Source: REEB95 sp050729835 | GTDB taxonomy: Bacteria > Pseudomonadota > Alphaproteobacteria > ATCC43930 > CGMCC-115725 | Direction: 5' to 3' | Assembly (NCBI GenBank): GCA_050729835.1 | Contig: JBOHLS010000007.1 | Location: 48,323 to 112,322, forward strand | Length of the DNA: 64,000 bases | In this document: positions 26,832 through 36,086 of the stretch, piece by piece | Position numbering within the stretch: the stretch's first letter is position 1 | How the letters are laid out: every line of letters starts with the position of its first letter | Notes under the pieces: model-generated | What the model was told of the DNA's origin: nothing | Database searches by the model: none | Seen by the model: only the letters and a program-made list of their open reading frames with translations | Program-made: the position numbers and the translations under genes

Positions 26832-27483
26832 GGGCGGCCTCGCGGAAGCGCTCGACCCACGGATCGATCTCGGCGTTGCGCGTCTTCAACGCGACGCGGT
26901 TGACGATGAGGCGCGAGGTCACGTCGGCGATGTGCTCGATCTCGACCAGGCCGTTCTCGCGCAGCGTCTGGCCGGTGGCGACGAGGTCGACGATGCGGCG
27001 CGACAGCCCCATGCCGGGCGCCAGCTCCATCGCGCCGTTGAGCTTGATGCATTCGGCCTGGACGCCGCGGCCGGCGAAGTGCCGGCGCGTGATCTCGGGA
27101 TACTTGGTGGCGATGCGCACCGCGCTCCAGCGCGCCGGGTCGTCGTGGCCGAGATCCTCCGCCGGCGCGGCGACGACGAGGCGGCACTTGCCGACGCCGA
27201 GATCGAGCGGCGCATAGACCTCGGCGTACTCGAACTCCATCAGCACGTCGCTGCCGGCGACGCCCATGTGCGCGCCGCCGAAGGCGACGAAGGTGACAAC
27301 GTCGAAATTGCGCACGCGGATAACGTCGAGATTGCCGTGGTTGGTGCGGAAGCGCAGCTTGCGCGCGTCGGGATCGTCGAACTCGCGCTCGATTTCGATT
27401 CCGGCGCGCCGCACCACGGGCACGACCTCGTCGAGGATGCGCCCCTTGGGCAGCGCCAGCACCAGCGTTTCGTTACCGAGCAA
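26821..27483 (-). CDS. hisG: ATP phosphoribosyltransferase, short form
   Basis: A 220-aa HisG catalysing the first step of histidine synthesis. Markers are LVLALPKGRILDEV, GVAGSDVLMEF and the phosphate-binding loop ELAPGMGLSRRIVDLVATGQTL. It is the short HisG form, which in other bacteria needs the regulatory subunit HisZ; no hisZ is in the window. The start is TTG at 27483, preceded by GGAG; an in-frame stop immediately upstream excludes a longer form. Confidence 0.95.
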   Translation of the reverse strand: MLGNETLVLALPKGRILDEVVPVVRRAGIEIEREFDDPDARKLRFRTNHGNLDVIRVRNFDVVTFVAFGGAHMGVAGSDVLMEFEYAEVYAPLDLGVGKCRLVVAAPAEDLGHDDPARWSAVRIATKYPEITRRHFAGRGVQAECIKLNGAMELAPGMGLSRRIVDLVATGQTLRENGLVEIEHIADVTSRLIVNRVALKTRNAEIDPWVERFREAARAA

Positions 27484-27529
27484 CGATCACTCCAACGGCA
27501 ATGGCGGCAGAAACGGACCGACACGAGCC

Positions 27530-27988
27530 CTAGCTCGCGTCCTTATCCGGATGGCGCGGGCGAAAGCGCGTGGGCCAAGGCTCGCCGAAGTCATCTAAAT
27601 GGCACAGGATGCCGCCGGATTCCAGCCGAATGCTGGCGCCGCCGGCGAAATCGAGATAGAGCGCGCCCGGACCCGCCCGCACCGCCAGCAGCACCAGGAG
27701 CCGGTCGGCGTCGCGCGGATCGAAATCGCGCCGCTTGACCGCGGTGACGCGGTCGATGCGCAACCCGCTCATCACGCGCTCGCCGTGGCGAGTACGTTCA
27801 GCCTCGTTCTCGTGCCGGAAACGGTTGGCGACCAGCACGAAGCGCTGGTTCTGGGATTCGTAGGTGATGTCGCCGACCAGTACCATTGCGTCCTGGAGCA
27901 CGGTCGAGATCACCGCCAGGTCGTCGGCGTCCTCGGCCTTGAGGCGGAGCCGTATCGGCTTCGGATCCGGTCCGGCGCGGGTCGCCAT
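27530..27988 (-). CDS. DUF2948 family protein
   Basis: A 152-aa conserved alphaproteobacterial protein of unknown function, found beside murA and the his genes as here. Typical text: LRLKAEDADDLAVISTVLQDAMVLVGDI, QNQRFVLVANRFRHE and a C-terminal ASIRLESGGILCHLDDFGEPWPT. The ATG at 27988 has GAGG upstream; the GTG one codon earlier is too close. Confidence 0.85.
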   Translation of the reverse strand: MATRAGPDPKPIRLRLKAEDADDLAVISTVLQDAMVLVGDITYESQNQRFVLVANRFRHENEAERTRHGERVMSGLRIDRVTAVKRRDFDPRDADRLLVLLAVRAGPGALYLDFAGGASIRLESGGILCHLDDFGEPWPTRFRPRHPDKDAS

Positions 27989-27994
27989 CACGCC

Positions 27995-29284
27995 TCAGCC
28001 TTCGCCGGCGAGCCGCTCGATCGCCGCGCCGCAGGCGGCGAGCTTGGCTTCGAGCCGCTCGTAGCCGCGATCGAGGTGATAGACGCGGTTGACGACGGTT
28101 TCGCCCTCGGCGGCCAGGCCGGCGAGCACCAGCGAGACCGAGGCGCGGAGATCGGTCGCCATCACCGGCGCACCGGCGAGACGAGCGACGCCGCGGATCG
28201 AGGCCGAGGCGCCCTGCACGGTGATGTCGGCGCCCATGCGATTGAGCTCGGGTACGTGCATGAAGCGGTTCTCGAAGATCGTCTCGGTGACGATCGAATC
28301 GCCGTCGGCCGTGGCCATCAGCGCCATGAACTGCGCCTGGAGATCGGTCGGGAAGCCCGGAAACGGCGCCGTCGCGATGTCGATGCCCTTGAGCCGGTTG
28401 GCGCGCCGGCTGACCTTGATGCCGTCGGGCCGATGCTCGACCGCGACGCCGGCGCCTTCGAGCGCCTGCGCCGCCGCCGCCACCATGTCGAAATGCGCGC
28501 CGACGAGATCGATCTCGCCGCCGGTGATCGCCGCCGCCATCATGTAAGTGCCGGTCTCGATGCGATCGGGAATGACGCTGTGCGTGGCGCCGTGCAGCCG
28601 CGACACACCGGTGACGGCGATGCGCTCGCCGCCGGCGCCTTCGATCTTGGCGCCCATGCTGTTGAGGCAACGCGCCAGGTCGCCGATCTCGGGCTCGCGC
28701 GCGGCGTTGACGATCACGCTCTCGCCGTCGGCGAGTGCCGCCGCCATCAGCGCGTTCTCGGTGGCGCCGACCGACACCGACGGGAAGACGATCTCGCCGC
28801 CCTTGAGGCCCTTGGGCGCGGTGGCATGGATGTAGCCCTTCTCGATGGCGATGGTGGCACCGAGCGCCTCGAGCACCTTGATGTGGAGATCGACCGGCCG
28901 CGTGCCGATGGCGCAACCGCCCGGCAGCGACACGCGCGCCTGGCCGAGGCGCGCGACCAGCGGCCCGAGAACCAGCACGCTCGCCCGCATGCGGCGCACC
29001 AGATCGTAAGGCGCGGTGGTCGAGACGATGCGCCGGGCGCGCAGCTCGAGCACGTGGCCCTGCTCGTCCGCGACCTCGGCACCGGGCATGGTGACCGACA
29101 CGCCGTGCTGGACCAGCAGGTGCGACAGCGTGGTGATGTCGGCCAGGAAAGGCAGGTTCTTGAGGATGAGCGGCTCGTCGGTGAGCAGGCAGGCGGTCAT
29201 CAGCGGCAGCGCTGCGTTCTTGGCGCCGCCAATATGGATCGAGCCGTGCAGGGGCCGGCCGCCGCGGATGCGGATCTTGTCCAT
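27995..29284 (-). CDS. murA: UDP-N-acetylglucosamine 1-carboxyvinyltransferase (MurA)
   Basis: A 429-aa enzyme for the first committed step of peptidoglycan synthesis, transferring enolpyruvate from PEP to UDP-GlcNAc. It has GGAKNAALPLMTACLL at the start, the active-site cysteine loop (GGCAIGTRPVDLH, near residue 115-120) and DRIETGTYMMAAAITGG. This cysteine is the fosfomycin target in the family. DUF2948 follows after 6 bp. Confidence 0.97.
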   Translation of the reverse strand: MDKIRIRGGRPLHGSIHIGGAKNAALPLMTACLLTDEPLILKNLPFLADITTLSHLLVQHGVSVTMPGAEVADEQGHVLELRARRIVSTTAPYDLVRRMRASVLVLGPLVARLGQARVSLPGGCAIGTRPVDLHIKVLEALGATIAIEKGYIHATAPKGLKGGEIVFPSVSVGATENALMAAALADGESVIVNAAREPEIGDLARCLNSMGAKIEGAGGERIAVTGVSRLHGATHSVIPDRIETGTYMMAAAITGGEIDLVGAHFDMVAAAAQALEGAGVAVEHRPDGIKVSRRANRLKGIDIATAPFPGFPTDLQAQFMALMATADGDSIVTETIFENRFMHVPELNRMGADITVQGASASIRGVARLAGAPVMATDLRASVSLVLAGLAAEGETVVNRVYHLDRGYERLEAKLAACGAAIERLAGEG

Positions 29285-29383
29285 GACTGAAACTTATGCC
29301 CCCGAATTCGTTAAAACGCTGCTGCGAAATCGCGCTTTGATAGGCGGGCTTTGTGGCGGAAATGCGAGTACTTCGGCGAATGC

Positions 29384-29471
29384 CGTCATGGCGAGGCCAC
29401 GCGGCGGCCGAAGCCATCCAGAAGCAGGCGTCCACCGCCCTGGATTGCTTCGTCTTCGGCTCGCAATGACG
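29384..29471. repeat. REP-like palindromic element, copy 2 (decayed)
   Basis: It starts CCGTCATGGCGAGGCC and ends CTGGATTGCTTCGTCTTCGGCTCGCAATGACG, sharing both ends with the element at 24920-25018, though the interior differs. It lies in the gap between dcd and murA. Confidence 0.75.
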
Positions 29472-29480
29472 AAAACCACC

Positions 29481-30035
29481 TTATAGCCGGGGCAGCGTCA
29501 CCCCGCGCTGCTTCTGGTACTTGCCGCCGCGGTCGGCATAGGACACCTCGCAGACCTGGTCGCTCTTGAAGAACAGGAACTGGCAGATGCCCTCGCCGGC
29601 ATAGATGCGCGCCGGCAGCGGCGTGGTGTTGGAGATCTCGATTGTGACGTGGCCTTCCCACTCGGGCTCGAGCGGCGTGACGTTGACGATGATGCCGCAG
29701 CGCGCATAGGTCGACTTGCCGAGACAGATCACCAAGACGTCGCGTGGAATGCGGAAATACTCCATCGTCGAGGCGAGCGCAAAACTGTTGGGCGGCACGA
29801 CGCAGACATCGGTTTCCCGGTCGACGAAGCTCTCGGAGGAGAAATTCTTCGGATCGACGACGGCGCTGGAGACGTTGGTGAAGATCTTGAAGTCGCGGCC
29901 GACGCGCGCGTCGTAGCCATAGGACGACAGGCCGTAGGAGATGACGCCCTGGCGCGTCTGCTTCTCGACGAAGGGTTCGATCATGCCGCGCGCGAGCGCC
30001 ATCTCGCGAATCCATTTGTCCGGCATGATCGACAT
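29481..30035 (-). CDS. dcd: dCTP deaminase
   Basis: A 184-aa enzyme converting dCTP to dUTP for thymidylate synthesis. Diagnostic text: SYGLSSYGYDARVG, FALASTMEYFRIPRDVLVIC, KSTYARCGIIVNVTPLEPEWEGHVT and GEGICQFLFF. The start at 30035 has GGGGAG 7 nt upstream. Confidence 0.97.
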   Translation of the reverse strand: MSIMPDKWIREMALARGMIEPFVEKQTRQGVISYGLSSYGYDARVGRDFKIFTNVSSAVVDPKNFSSESFVDRETDVCVVPPNSFALASTMEYFRIPRDVLVICLGKSTYARCGIIVNVTPLEPEWEGHVTIEISNTTPLPARIYAGEGICQFLFFKSDQVCEVSYADRGGKYQKQRGVTLPRL

Positions 30036-30096
30036 CCGTTTGCTCCCCGCTCCGTCGGTTCGACCCGCCCCGGTGTAAAGGATGAGGCGGCAAGCC

Positions 30097-30309
30097 TCAA
30101 GCGGAACGCGGCGGCTTGGACGGCGGCGCGGACTCGTCCGCCGCAGGCGCGCGGGCGCGCGCCTGCGCCTTGCGGCGCGCGAGGTTGGCGCGCAGCGCCT
30201 CGGCCAGCCGTGCCTGCTTCGCCGCCGCCTTTGGACTCTGTTGGTTTGCCGCCTCTGCGGCGGCGCTCGAGTCGCTCGCGCCGGGGGTTTGCCGCTCCTT
30301 AATCGTCAT
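30097..30309 (-). CDS. Small basic conserved protein
   Basis: A 70-aa, Ala/Arg-rich protein whose central helix AKQARLAEALRANLARRKAQARAR resembles a small protein found near these genes in many alphaproteobacteria. It has no signal or membrane segment. Function is unknown. Confidence 0.55.
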   Translation of the reverse strand: MTIKERQTPGASDSSAAAEAANQQSPKAAAKQARLAEALRANLARRKAQARARAPAADESAPPSKPPRSA

Positions 30310-30406
30310 GGCCTAGAGTTGCGGCCGGCTTTCCGCCGCGTCAAGCGAGGCGAGACGCCTTGCCAAGCCGGGTGTGGCTCGTGTATGTCCCCGCGCACCC
30401 CCGGAT

Positions 30407-30481
<75 letters not shown>

Positions 30482-30535
30482 TTTCCCGCACATTCGTGCG
30501 CTTGGCCGGCGCCGGAAAGGGCGACCTCATACTCG

Positions 30536-30799
30536 TCAGTGCCGCTTGTGCGCGCGATGCGCCGCGTGCGCGTCAAGCAGCAACCATTCGCGGCACCGGG
30601 CAAGGATTGCGGTGCGGCCACTGCGGCGCTCCGCCGGTTCTCCGTCCGTCACACCAGCGAGCGCACGCCACGCCGCTGCGTCCGCTTCCTGCCGCTCGCG
30701 CGCCCGCCGCGCGCCTACCCGCCGCACGGCCGCCAGCTCGGCCTTGAAGTGCGCGAACTTCAGTTGGGACATCCAATGCGCAACCATACGGCGCAGCAC
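30536..30799 (-). CDS. Possible small hypothetical protein at the end of the formate dehydrogenase operon
   Basis: An 87-aa frame that could start at GTG 30799 with GAGGAA 8 nt upstream. It is Ala/Arg-rich with a helix KFAHFKAELAAVRRVGARRARERQEADAAAW. There is no known domain. The support is only the plausible start signal and the position after the small membrane protein; it may be non-coding. Confidence 0.3.
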   Translation of the reverse strand: MLRRMVAHWMSQLKFAHFKAELAAVRRVGARRARERQEADAAAWRALAGVTDGEPAERRSGRTAILARCREWLLLDAHAAHRAHKRH

Positions 30800-30855
30800 A
30801 ACCGTATTCCTCGTTTCTCCCCCCGCTTGAATTTCGCGGCCGTTCGGGCCGAGCA

Positions 30856-30996
30856 CTAAAGCCGCACGCTCGCGGTTTTGTAGGTATCGCGCGCGCTCAA
30901 ATCCACGGTCCAGGATACGACCAGCGCGACCGCGCCGATCCCGAGCGCAACAACCACGCCGGCGACGAAGGCTTTGCTGGCAAGCAGGGCTCTCAT
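30856..30996 (-). CDS. Small single-span membrane protein in the formate dehydrogenase operon
   Basis: A 46-aa protein with a basic start (MRALLASKAF), one hydrophobic helix (VAGVVVALGIGAVALVVSW) and a short polar tail, so it is probably anchored in the inner membrane. GGAG lies 8 nt before the ATG. It follows the PepSY-like gene by 26 bp on the same strand. Function is unknown; it may be an accessory of the membrane complex. Confidence 0.6.
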   Translation of the reverse strand: MRALLASKAFVAGVVVALGIGAVALVVSWTVDLSARDTYKTASVRL

Positions 30997-31022
30997 GGGC
31001 GTCTCCTCGGCAGTGGCACCGG

Positions 31023-31430
31023 CTAGAGTTTCGAGAATGTCGCGCGCCGGATCGTGACACCGCTGCCGTCATCGCGCGGCGTGCGATCCGGCGACGCCGC
31101 CAGAGCGTAGCCCGCCGGCGCGTGCTGGAACTGAGATACGAGCGCGCCGCTGGCGGCATCGACCACCAGTGTGTGAACCGCGTAGGCCTCGTTGAAATCG
31201 CCGCCCGCATTCATCACGACCATGCGGTAAACGGGCTTGCCGTCGAGCAGCTCGCGATCGGCGCGCAGCACTTGAACGCCGTAGCGCTGGGCAAGCTGCT
31301 GCGTCAGTTTTTGCGCCGTACGGTCGACGCCGGCCGGCGCCGCCGGCTTGCGCGGCTGCGCGGCGTGCGCCACAAGCGGCAGGGCCATCAGTGCCAAAAT
31401 CGCCGTCGTCAGGAGCGCCGCGCGCCGCAC
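31023..31430 (-). CDS. Periplasmic PepSY-domain protein next to formate dehydrogenase
   Basis: A 135-aa protein. The GTG at 31430 is chosen because GGGGGAGG lies just upstream and gives a signal peptide (VRRAALLTTAILALMALPLVAHA). A single PepSY domain follows (LAQRYGVQVLRADRELLDGKPVYRMVVMNAGG, then YAVHTLVVDAASGALV). It lies 20 bp after the gamma-subunit gene. Genes of this type are often last in such formate dehydrogenase operons. Confidence 0.7.
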   Translation of the reverse strand: MRRAALLTTAILALMALPLVAHAAQPRKPAAPAGVDRTAQKLTQQLAQRYGVQVLRADRELLDGKPVYRMVVMNAGGDFNEAYAVHTLVVDAASGALVSQFQHAPAGYALAASPDRTPRDDGSGVTIRRATFSKL

Positions 31431-31450
31431 CCTCGCCTCCCCCTTGCGCC

Positions 31451-32542
31451 TCAATCGTCGTTGCCGGCCGGGCGCTCGGCCGGCTTGGCCGCCCACTGCG
31501 GGTGATGTTCCTTGGCCCAGTTGGCATCGACCTGGCCGCTGGCCATCGCGTCGAAGGCGCCCTCCATCCCGAGTGTACCGAGATAGATGTGGGCGATGAT
31601 GAGGGCGATGAACAGCAATCCGACCGCGGCGTGCCACAGCTGCGACAACTGGGTCTCGGCCAGCGGCGTCAGGTTGGTCGGCAGATGGAAGCCGAAGACG
31701 TTCAGCGCTACGAAGGTCGACGAGAACCAGTGAAAGGTGAAGGGGAACAGCAGCGCCAAGCCCGACAGCGTCACCGAGATGCCACCGAGAATGACCAACC
31801 AGAACAAAATCTTCTGGCCGGCGTTGAACTTCCCCGCGGGCGGCGCGACATGCGCCTTGGTGAACATGCCGCCACCCTGCTTCAGCCACGTCCAGTCACC
31901 GCGCGCCGGCAGGTTCTCCGCGACCCACATTACGAACATAAGCACGATCCCGGCCATGAACGCGAAGGCGAGATAGTTGTGCAGCAGCTTGCCGATATAG
32001 GTGAGCCACGCGAACAGCGTGCCGCCGAGAATGGGATGGAGCACGTAACGGCCGTAGAGCAAGTTGAGGCCGGTCAGGCCGAGGACGACGAAGCTGCCGG
32101 CGGTCAGCCAATGGACGAAGCGTTCGAAATCGTTGAAGCGGGTCACCACCTGTCCGCTCCAGCCGGCGTGGATGCGGATGCGGCCGCGGACGACGAAGAA
32201 GATCGCCAGCAAAGCGATGATGCCGATCTCGACGATCGCGCCCCAGATCGTCAGCGGGCCGTTGTGCCATTCACGGAACGTCTGCCCGGGCTGGATCAGC
32301 ACACCCGCCATCTTGTCGGGGATCGACACGTCGCCTTGGGCACCGTGGCGGATCATGCGCCACAAATCGGCACCCGGCGGACCGGCGGTGTTGCGCGGCT
32401 GATCGGCCGAGCGCTGCGCCTGCGCCGGCCCGCCATAAAGCACCACGGCAACACCCATGCCGATCGCGCTCATGCCGAAGACGAGCGCCAGCGCCAGGAG
32501 AAACGCTTGCAGAACGCTGCGGCGCGGCGCGGTCCGTTTCAT
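31451..32542 (-). CDS. Formate dehydrogenase gamma subunit (cytochrome b)
   Basis: A 363-aa integral membrane cytochrome of the FdnI/FdhC type. An N-terminal hydrophobic helix (FLLALALVFGMSAIGMGVAV) is followed by a periplasmic stretch. Four further helices carry heme-ligand histidines (FERFVHWLTAGSF, LHNYLAFAFMAG, LWHAAVGLLFIALIIAHIY). It passes electrons from the periplasmic subunits to quinone. The start at 32542 lies 8 bp after the beta-subunit stop; longer frames are shadows. Confidence 0.88.
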   Translation of the reverse strand: MKRTAPRRSVLQAFLLALALVFGMSAIGMGVAVVLYGGPAQAQRSADQPRNTAGPPGADLWRMIRHGAQGDVSIPDKMAGVLIQPGQTFREWHNGPLTIWGAIVEIGIIALLAIFFVVRGRIRIHAGWSGQVVTRFNDFERFVHWLTAGSFVVLGLTGLNLLYGRYVLHPILGGTLFAWLTYIGKLLHNYLAFAFMAGIVLMFVMWVAENLPARGDWTWLKQGGGMFTKAHVAPPAGKFNAGQKILFWLVILGGISVTLSGLALLFPFTFHWFSSTFVALNVFGFHLPTNLTPLAETQLSQLWHAAVGLLFIALIIAHIYLGTLGMEGAFDAMASGQVDANWAKEHHPQWAAKPAERPAGNDD

Positions 32543-32550
32543 CGAAGGCG

Positions 32551-33144
32551 TCAGCCTTTCTGCTGATACGCCGTGCCCCAGCCCCACGCGCCGGAGCCGA
32601 AGCCGCGCGCCACCACCCGCTCGCGATAGATGTCGGCGACGACATTGCCGTCGCCGGCAAGCAGCGCCTTGGTCGCGCACATCTCGGCGCACAGCGGCAG
32701 CTTGCCTTCGGCGATGCGGTTGCGGCCGTAGCCGCCGTCGGCCACCGACTTGTAGTCGACGTGATCGGGTCCGCCGCCGCAGAAGGTGCACTTGTCCATC
32801 TTGCCGCGGCCGCCAAAATTGCTCGCCTGCGGATATTGCGGCGCGCCGAATGGGCACGCATAGAAGCAATAGCCGCAGCCGATGCAGAGGTCCTTCGAAT
32901 GCAGCACCAGTCCCTGCTCGGTTTGATAGAAGCAGTCGACCGGACAAACCGCCATGCACGGCGGATCGGAACAATGCATGCAGGCGACCGAAATCGACCG
33001 CTCGCCGGGCTGGCCGTCGTTCAACGTGACGACACGGCGACGGTTGACGCCCCAGGGCACGCCGTTCTCGTTCTTGCACGCGGTGACACAGGCGTTGCAC
33101 TCGATGCAGCGCTCGGCATCACAAAGGAATTTCATTCGCGCCAT
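32551..33144 (-). CDS. Formate dehydrogenase beta subunit, four [4Fe-4S] clusters
   Basis: A 197-aa ferredoxin-like electron-transfer subunit with four cysteine groups: CIECNACVTAC, CMHCSDPPCMAVCP, CIGCGYCFYACP and CTFCGG...CAEMC. It is shorter than FdnH of E. coli and lacks its C-terminal membrane helix, so anchoring must rest on the gamma subunit. It follows the catalytic gene by 11 bp. Confidence 0.92.
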   Translation of the reverse strand: MARMKFLCDAERCIECNACVTACKNENGVPWGVNRRRVVTLNDGQPGERSISVACMHCSDPPCMAVCPVDCFYQTEQGLVLHSKDLCIGCGYCFYACPFGAPQYPQASNFGGRGKMDKCTFCGGGPDHVDYKSVADGGYGRNRIAEGKLPLCAEMCATKALLAGDGNVVADIYRERVVARGFGSGAWGWGTAYQQKG

Positions 33145-33155
33145 GACCTCGCTCC

Positions 33156-36044
33156 TCAGGCTTTCTCGATACGGCAGAGGGTCACCTTGGTCTCCTGCAT
33201 CTGGGTGACCGAGTCATAGCCGTAGGTTTGCGCCGTATTCGTCGACTCGCCGAGCACGTAGGGATCGGCACCCTTGGGATATTTGTTGCGCAGGTCCTTG
33301 CCCTCGTAATGCCCGCCGAAGTGGAACGGCATGAAGGCAACGCCCGGGCCGACTCGGTCGATCACCTTGGCCGCGACCTTCACCTTGCCGCCTTCGGGAC
33401 CGTAAACCCAGACCTGGTCGCCGTTCCGGACGCCGGCATTGTTGGCGTCGCGCGGATTGATCTCGACGAACATTTCCTGCTGCAGCTCGGCAAGCCACGG
33501 ATTGGACCGTGTCTCGTCGCCGCCGCCTTCGTATTCGACGAGGCGACCCGAAGTCAGAATGATCGGGAACTGCTTGGAGAAATCCTTCTCCTGGATCGAC
33601 TGGTAGAGCGTCGGCAGGCGCCACGCCGACGCCACATCCTTGTACGTCGGATAATCCGCCACCAGATCGCGCCGCGGCGTATAGAGCGGCTCGCGGTGGA
33701 TGGGCACCGGATCGGGAAATTCCCACACCACCGTGCGCGCCTTGGCGTTGCCGTAGGGGCAGCAACCGTGCTTGATGGCGACGCGCTGGATCCCGCCCGA
33801 GAGATCGGTCTTCCAATTGACGGCACCGATATTGTTGCCGCCAATTTTCTGGATCACCGTCATCTCGTCCGGCATCAGATCCTTGTCCCAGCCGAGCTTT
33901 TGCAGCATGGCCATGGTGAACTCGGGATAGCCATCCTTGATGTCGGAATCGACGGGATAGGAACCCTCGGCCAGCAGGTTGACGCCGTTGCGTTCGACGC
34001 CGAAGCGAGCGCGGAAACCCATGCCGCCTTTGGCCACCGGCAGCGAGGTGTCGTAAAGGACGTGGCTGCCCGGATGTTTCAGTTCAGGCGTGCCCCAGCA
34101 CGGCCACGGCATGCCGTAGAAATCGCCGTCGCACGGGCCACCCACCGCGCGCAACGTTACCTTGTCGAAAGTATGCTGATTCGCCATGTGCTGTCGTAGG
34201 CGCTCCGGCGACTGGCCGGTGTAGCCAATGCTCCACGAGCCGCGATTGACCTCGCGCAGCACGTCCTCGACCAGCGGCTGGTTGCCGTCGACCTTGATAT
34301 GCTTGAACATCTCCTTATCGAAGCCGAATTTCTTGGCGAACAGGTAGACGATCTGGTCGTCAGGCTTGGATTCGAAGAGCGGCTCGATGACCTTCTCGCG
34401 CCACTGCAACGAGCGGTTCGACGCCGTGACCGAGCCATAATGTTCGAACTGCGTCGAAGCCGGCAGCAGGTAGACGCCGTCCTTACGGTCGGAGAGCACC
34501 GCCGACACCGTCGGATGCGGATCGACGATCACCAGGATGTCGAGCTTTTCCATCGCCTTCTTCATGTCGGGCAGGCGCGTCTGCGAATTGGGCGCATGAC
34601 CCCAGAAAATGTGGGCGCGGATCGGGTTCGGCTGGTCGATATTCTCCTTGGGCTCGAGCACACCGTCGAACCAGCGGGATTCGGTTATGCCCTTCGTCTC
34701 CATCAACTTCTTGGAGGCGAAACGCTTCTGCAAATAGTCATAATCGACGTCCCAGACGCGCGCCCAATGGCGCCACGAGCCTTCGGCAAGGCCGTAATAG
34801 GCCGGCAGCGAATCCGGCAGCGGACCCAAATCGGTCGCGCCCTGGACGTTGTCGTGACCGCGGAAGATGTTGGCGCCGCCGCCAGACACGCCGATGTTGC
34901 CCAATGCCAGCTGCAGCGTGCAGTAGGCGCGAATGTTGTTGTTGCCGATGCTGTGCTGCGTGCCGCCCATGCACCAGATCAGCGTGCTCGGCCGGTTCTT
35001 GGCGATCAATTCGGCGACGCGCTTGACCTGAGCCTCCGGCACGCCGGTGACGCGCTCGACCTCTTTTGGATTCCACTTCGCGACCTCGGCGCGCGACTGG
35101 TCCATGCCGTAGACGCGCCGCTTGATGTATTCCTTGTCCTCCCAGTTGTTCTGGAGGACGTGCCAGAGGATGCCCCAGACCAGCGCCACGTCGGTGCCCG
35201 GGCGGAAGCGCACATATTCGTCGGCATGCGCCGCGGTGCGGGTGAAGCGCGGGTCGCAAACGATCAGCGGCGCGCTGTTCTGTTCCTTGGCGCTGAGGAT
35301 GTGGACCAGCGACACCGGATGTGCCTGGGCGGCGTTCGAGCCGATGAAGATCATCGCCCGCGTCTTGCGCATGTCGTTGTAGCTGTTGGTCATCGCGCCG
35401 TAGCCCCAGGTATTGGCGACGCCGGCGACGGTAGTCGAATGGCAGATGCGCGCCTGATTGTCGTTGTTGTTGGTGCCCCAGAACGCCGCGAATTTGCGCA
35501 GCAGGTACGCGCCTTCGTTCGAGTGCTTGGAGCCGCCCATCCAATAGACCGAATCCGGACCGGACTCCTTACGAATCTGCAACAGTTTGTCGCCGACCTC
35601 GTTAATCGCCTGGTCCCAGGTGATGCGCGACCATTGGCCGCCGGCCAGTTTCATCGGGTATTTGAGGCGGCGCTCGCCGATCGCATGGTCGCGCACCGCG
35701 GCGCCTTTGGCGCAATGGCCACCGAGGCTGAACGGGCTGTCGAAACCCGGTTCCTGGCGCGTCCACACGCCGTTTTCGACCGTCGCCATGACTGTGCAGC
35801 CGACCGAGCAGTGCGTGCAAACCGTCTTCACCTGCTTGATTGCGGTGGTGGCCGCTTGGGCCTGAGCCTTCTGCACCATGCCGCCGCCGGTCGCGAGTAC
35901 GGCGCCGACGCCGCCGACCGCCAGACCGGAGCGGCGCAGGAATTGCCGTCGGTCGAGGGCGATGCCGGCGATGCCGGTCATGCGCACGGCCGGCGATTCA
36001 CGCGTCGTGCCGTTGGTCGTTGTGCCCGTCTTCTTGATCAGCAT
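33156..36044 (-). CDS. Formate dehydrogenase catalytic subunit (Mo/W-bis-MGD, Tat-exported, Cys form)
   Basis: A 962-aa molybdopterin enzyme oxidising formate to CO2 in the periplasm. A twin-arginine signal (RRQFLRRSG, residues 32-40) precedes the [4Fe-4S] motif C76-x2-C79-x3-C83 with a fourth Cys near 111. The metal-ligand position that is selenocysteine in FdnG (ARVUHGPTVA) is Cys201 here (QARICHSTTVAG), so no Sec machinery is needed. The C-terminal pterin-binding domain starts near residue 830 (FPIILTSGRLVEYEGGG). Confidence 0.95.
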   Translation of the reverse strand: MLIKKTGTTTNGTTRESPAVRMTGIAGIALDRRQFLRRSGLAVGGVGAVLATGGGMVQKAQAQAATTAIKQVKTVCTHCSVGCTVMATVENGVWTRQEPGFDSPFSLGGHCAKGAAVRDHAIGERRLKYPMKLAGGQWSRITWDQAINEVGDKLLQIRKESGPDSVYWMGGSKHSNEGAYLLRKFAAFWGTNNNDNQARICHSTTVAGVANTWGYGAMTNSYNDMRKTRAMIFIGSNAAQAHPVSLVHILSAKEQNSAPLIVCDPRFTRTAAHADEYVRFRPGTDVALVWGILWHVLQNNWEDKEYIKRRVYGMDQSRAEVAKWNPKEVERVTGVPEAQVKRVAELIAKNRPSTLIWCMGGTQHSIGNNNIRAYCTLQLALGNIGVSGGGANIFRGHDNVQGATDLGPLPDSLPAYYGLAEGSWRHWARVWDVDYDYLQKRFASKKLMETKGITESRWFDGVLEPKENIDQPNPIRAHIFWGHAPNSQTRLPDMKKAMEKLDILVIVDPHPTVSAVLSDRKDGVYLLPASTQFEHYGSVTASNRSLQWREKVIEPLFESKPDDQIVYLFAKKFGFDKEMFKHIKVDGNQPLVEDVLREVNRGSWSIGYTGQSPERLRQHMANQHTFDKVTLRAVGGPCDGDFYGMPWPCWGTPELKHPGSHVLYDTSLPVAKGGMGFRARFGVERNGVNLLAEGSYPVDSDIKDGYPEFTMAMLQKLGWDKDLMPDEMTVIQKIGGNNIGAVNWKTDLSGGIQRVAIKHGCCPYGNAKARTVVWEFPDPVPIHREPLYTPRRDLVADYPTYKDVASAWRLPTLYQSIQEKDFSKQFPIILTSGRLVEYEGGGDETRSNPWLAELQQEMFVEINPRDANNAGVRNGDQVWVYGPEGGKVKVAAKVIDRVGPGVAFMPFHFGGHYEGKDLRNKYPKGADPYVLGESTNTAQTYGYDSVTQMQETKVTLCRIEKA

Positions 36045-36086
36045 GTGCGTTCTCCCGCGTCCGGTTGCGGTCGTGTCGGCGCCGGC

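Noticed and set aside
31451..33100. A 549-aa open frame at the formate dehydrogenase gamma gene
   Set aside because: The first 186 codons are a shadow of the beta-subunit gene; the cytochrome starts at 32542.
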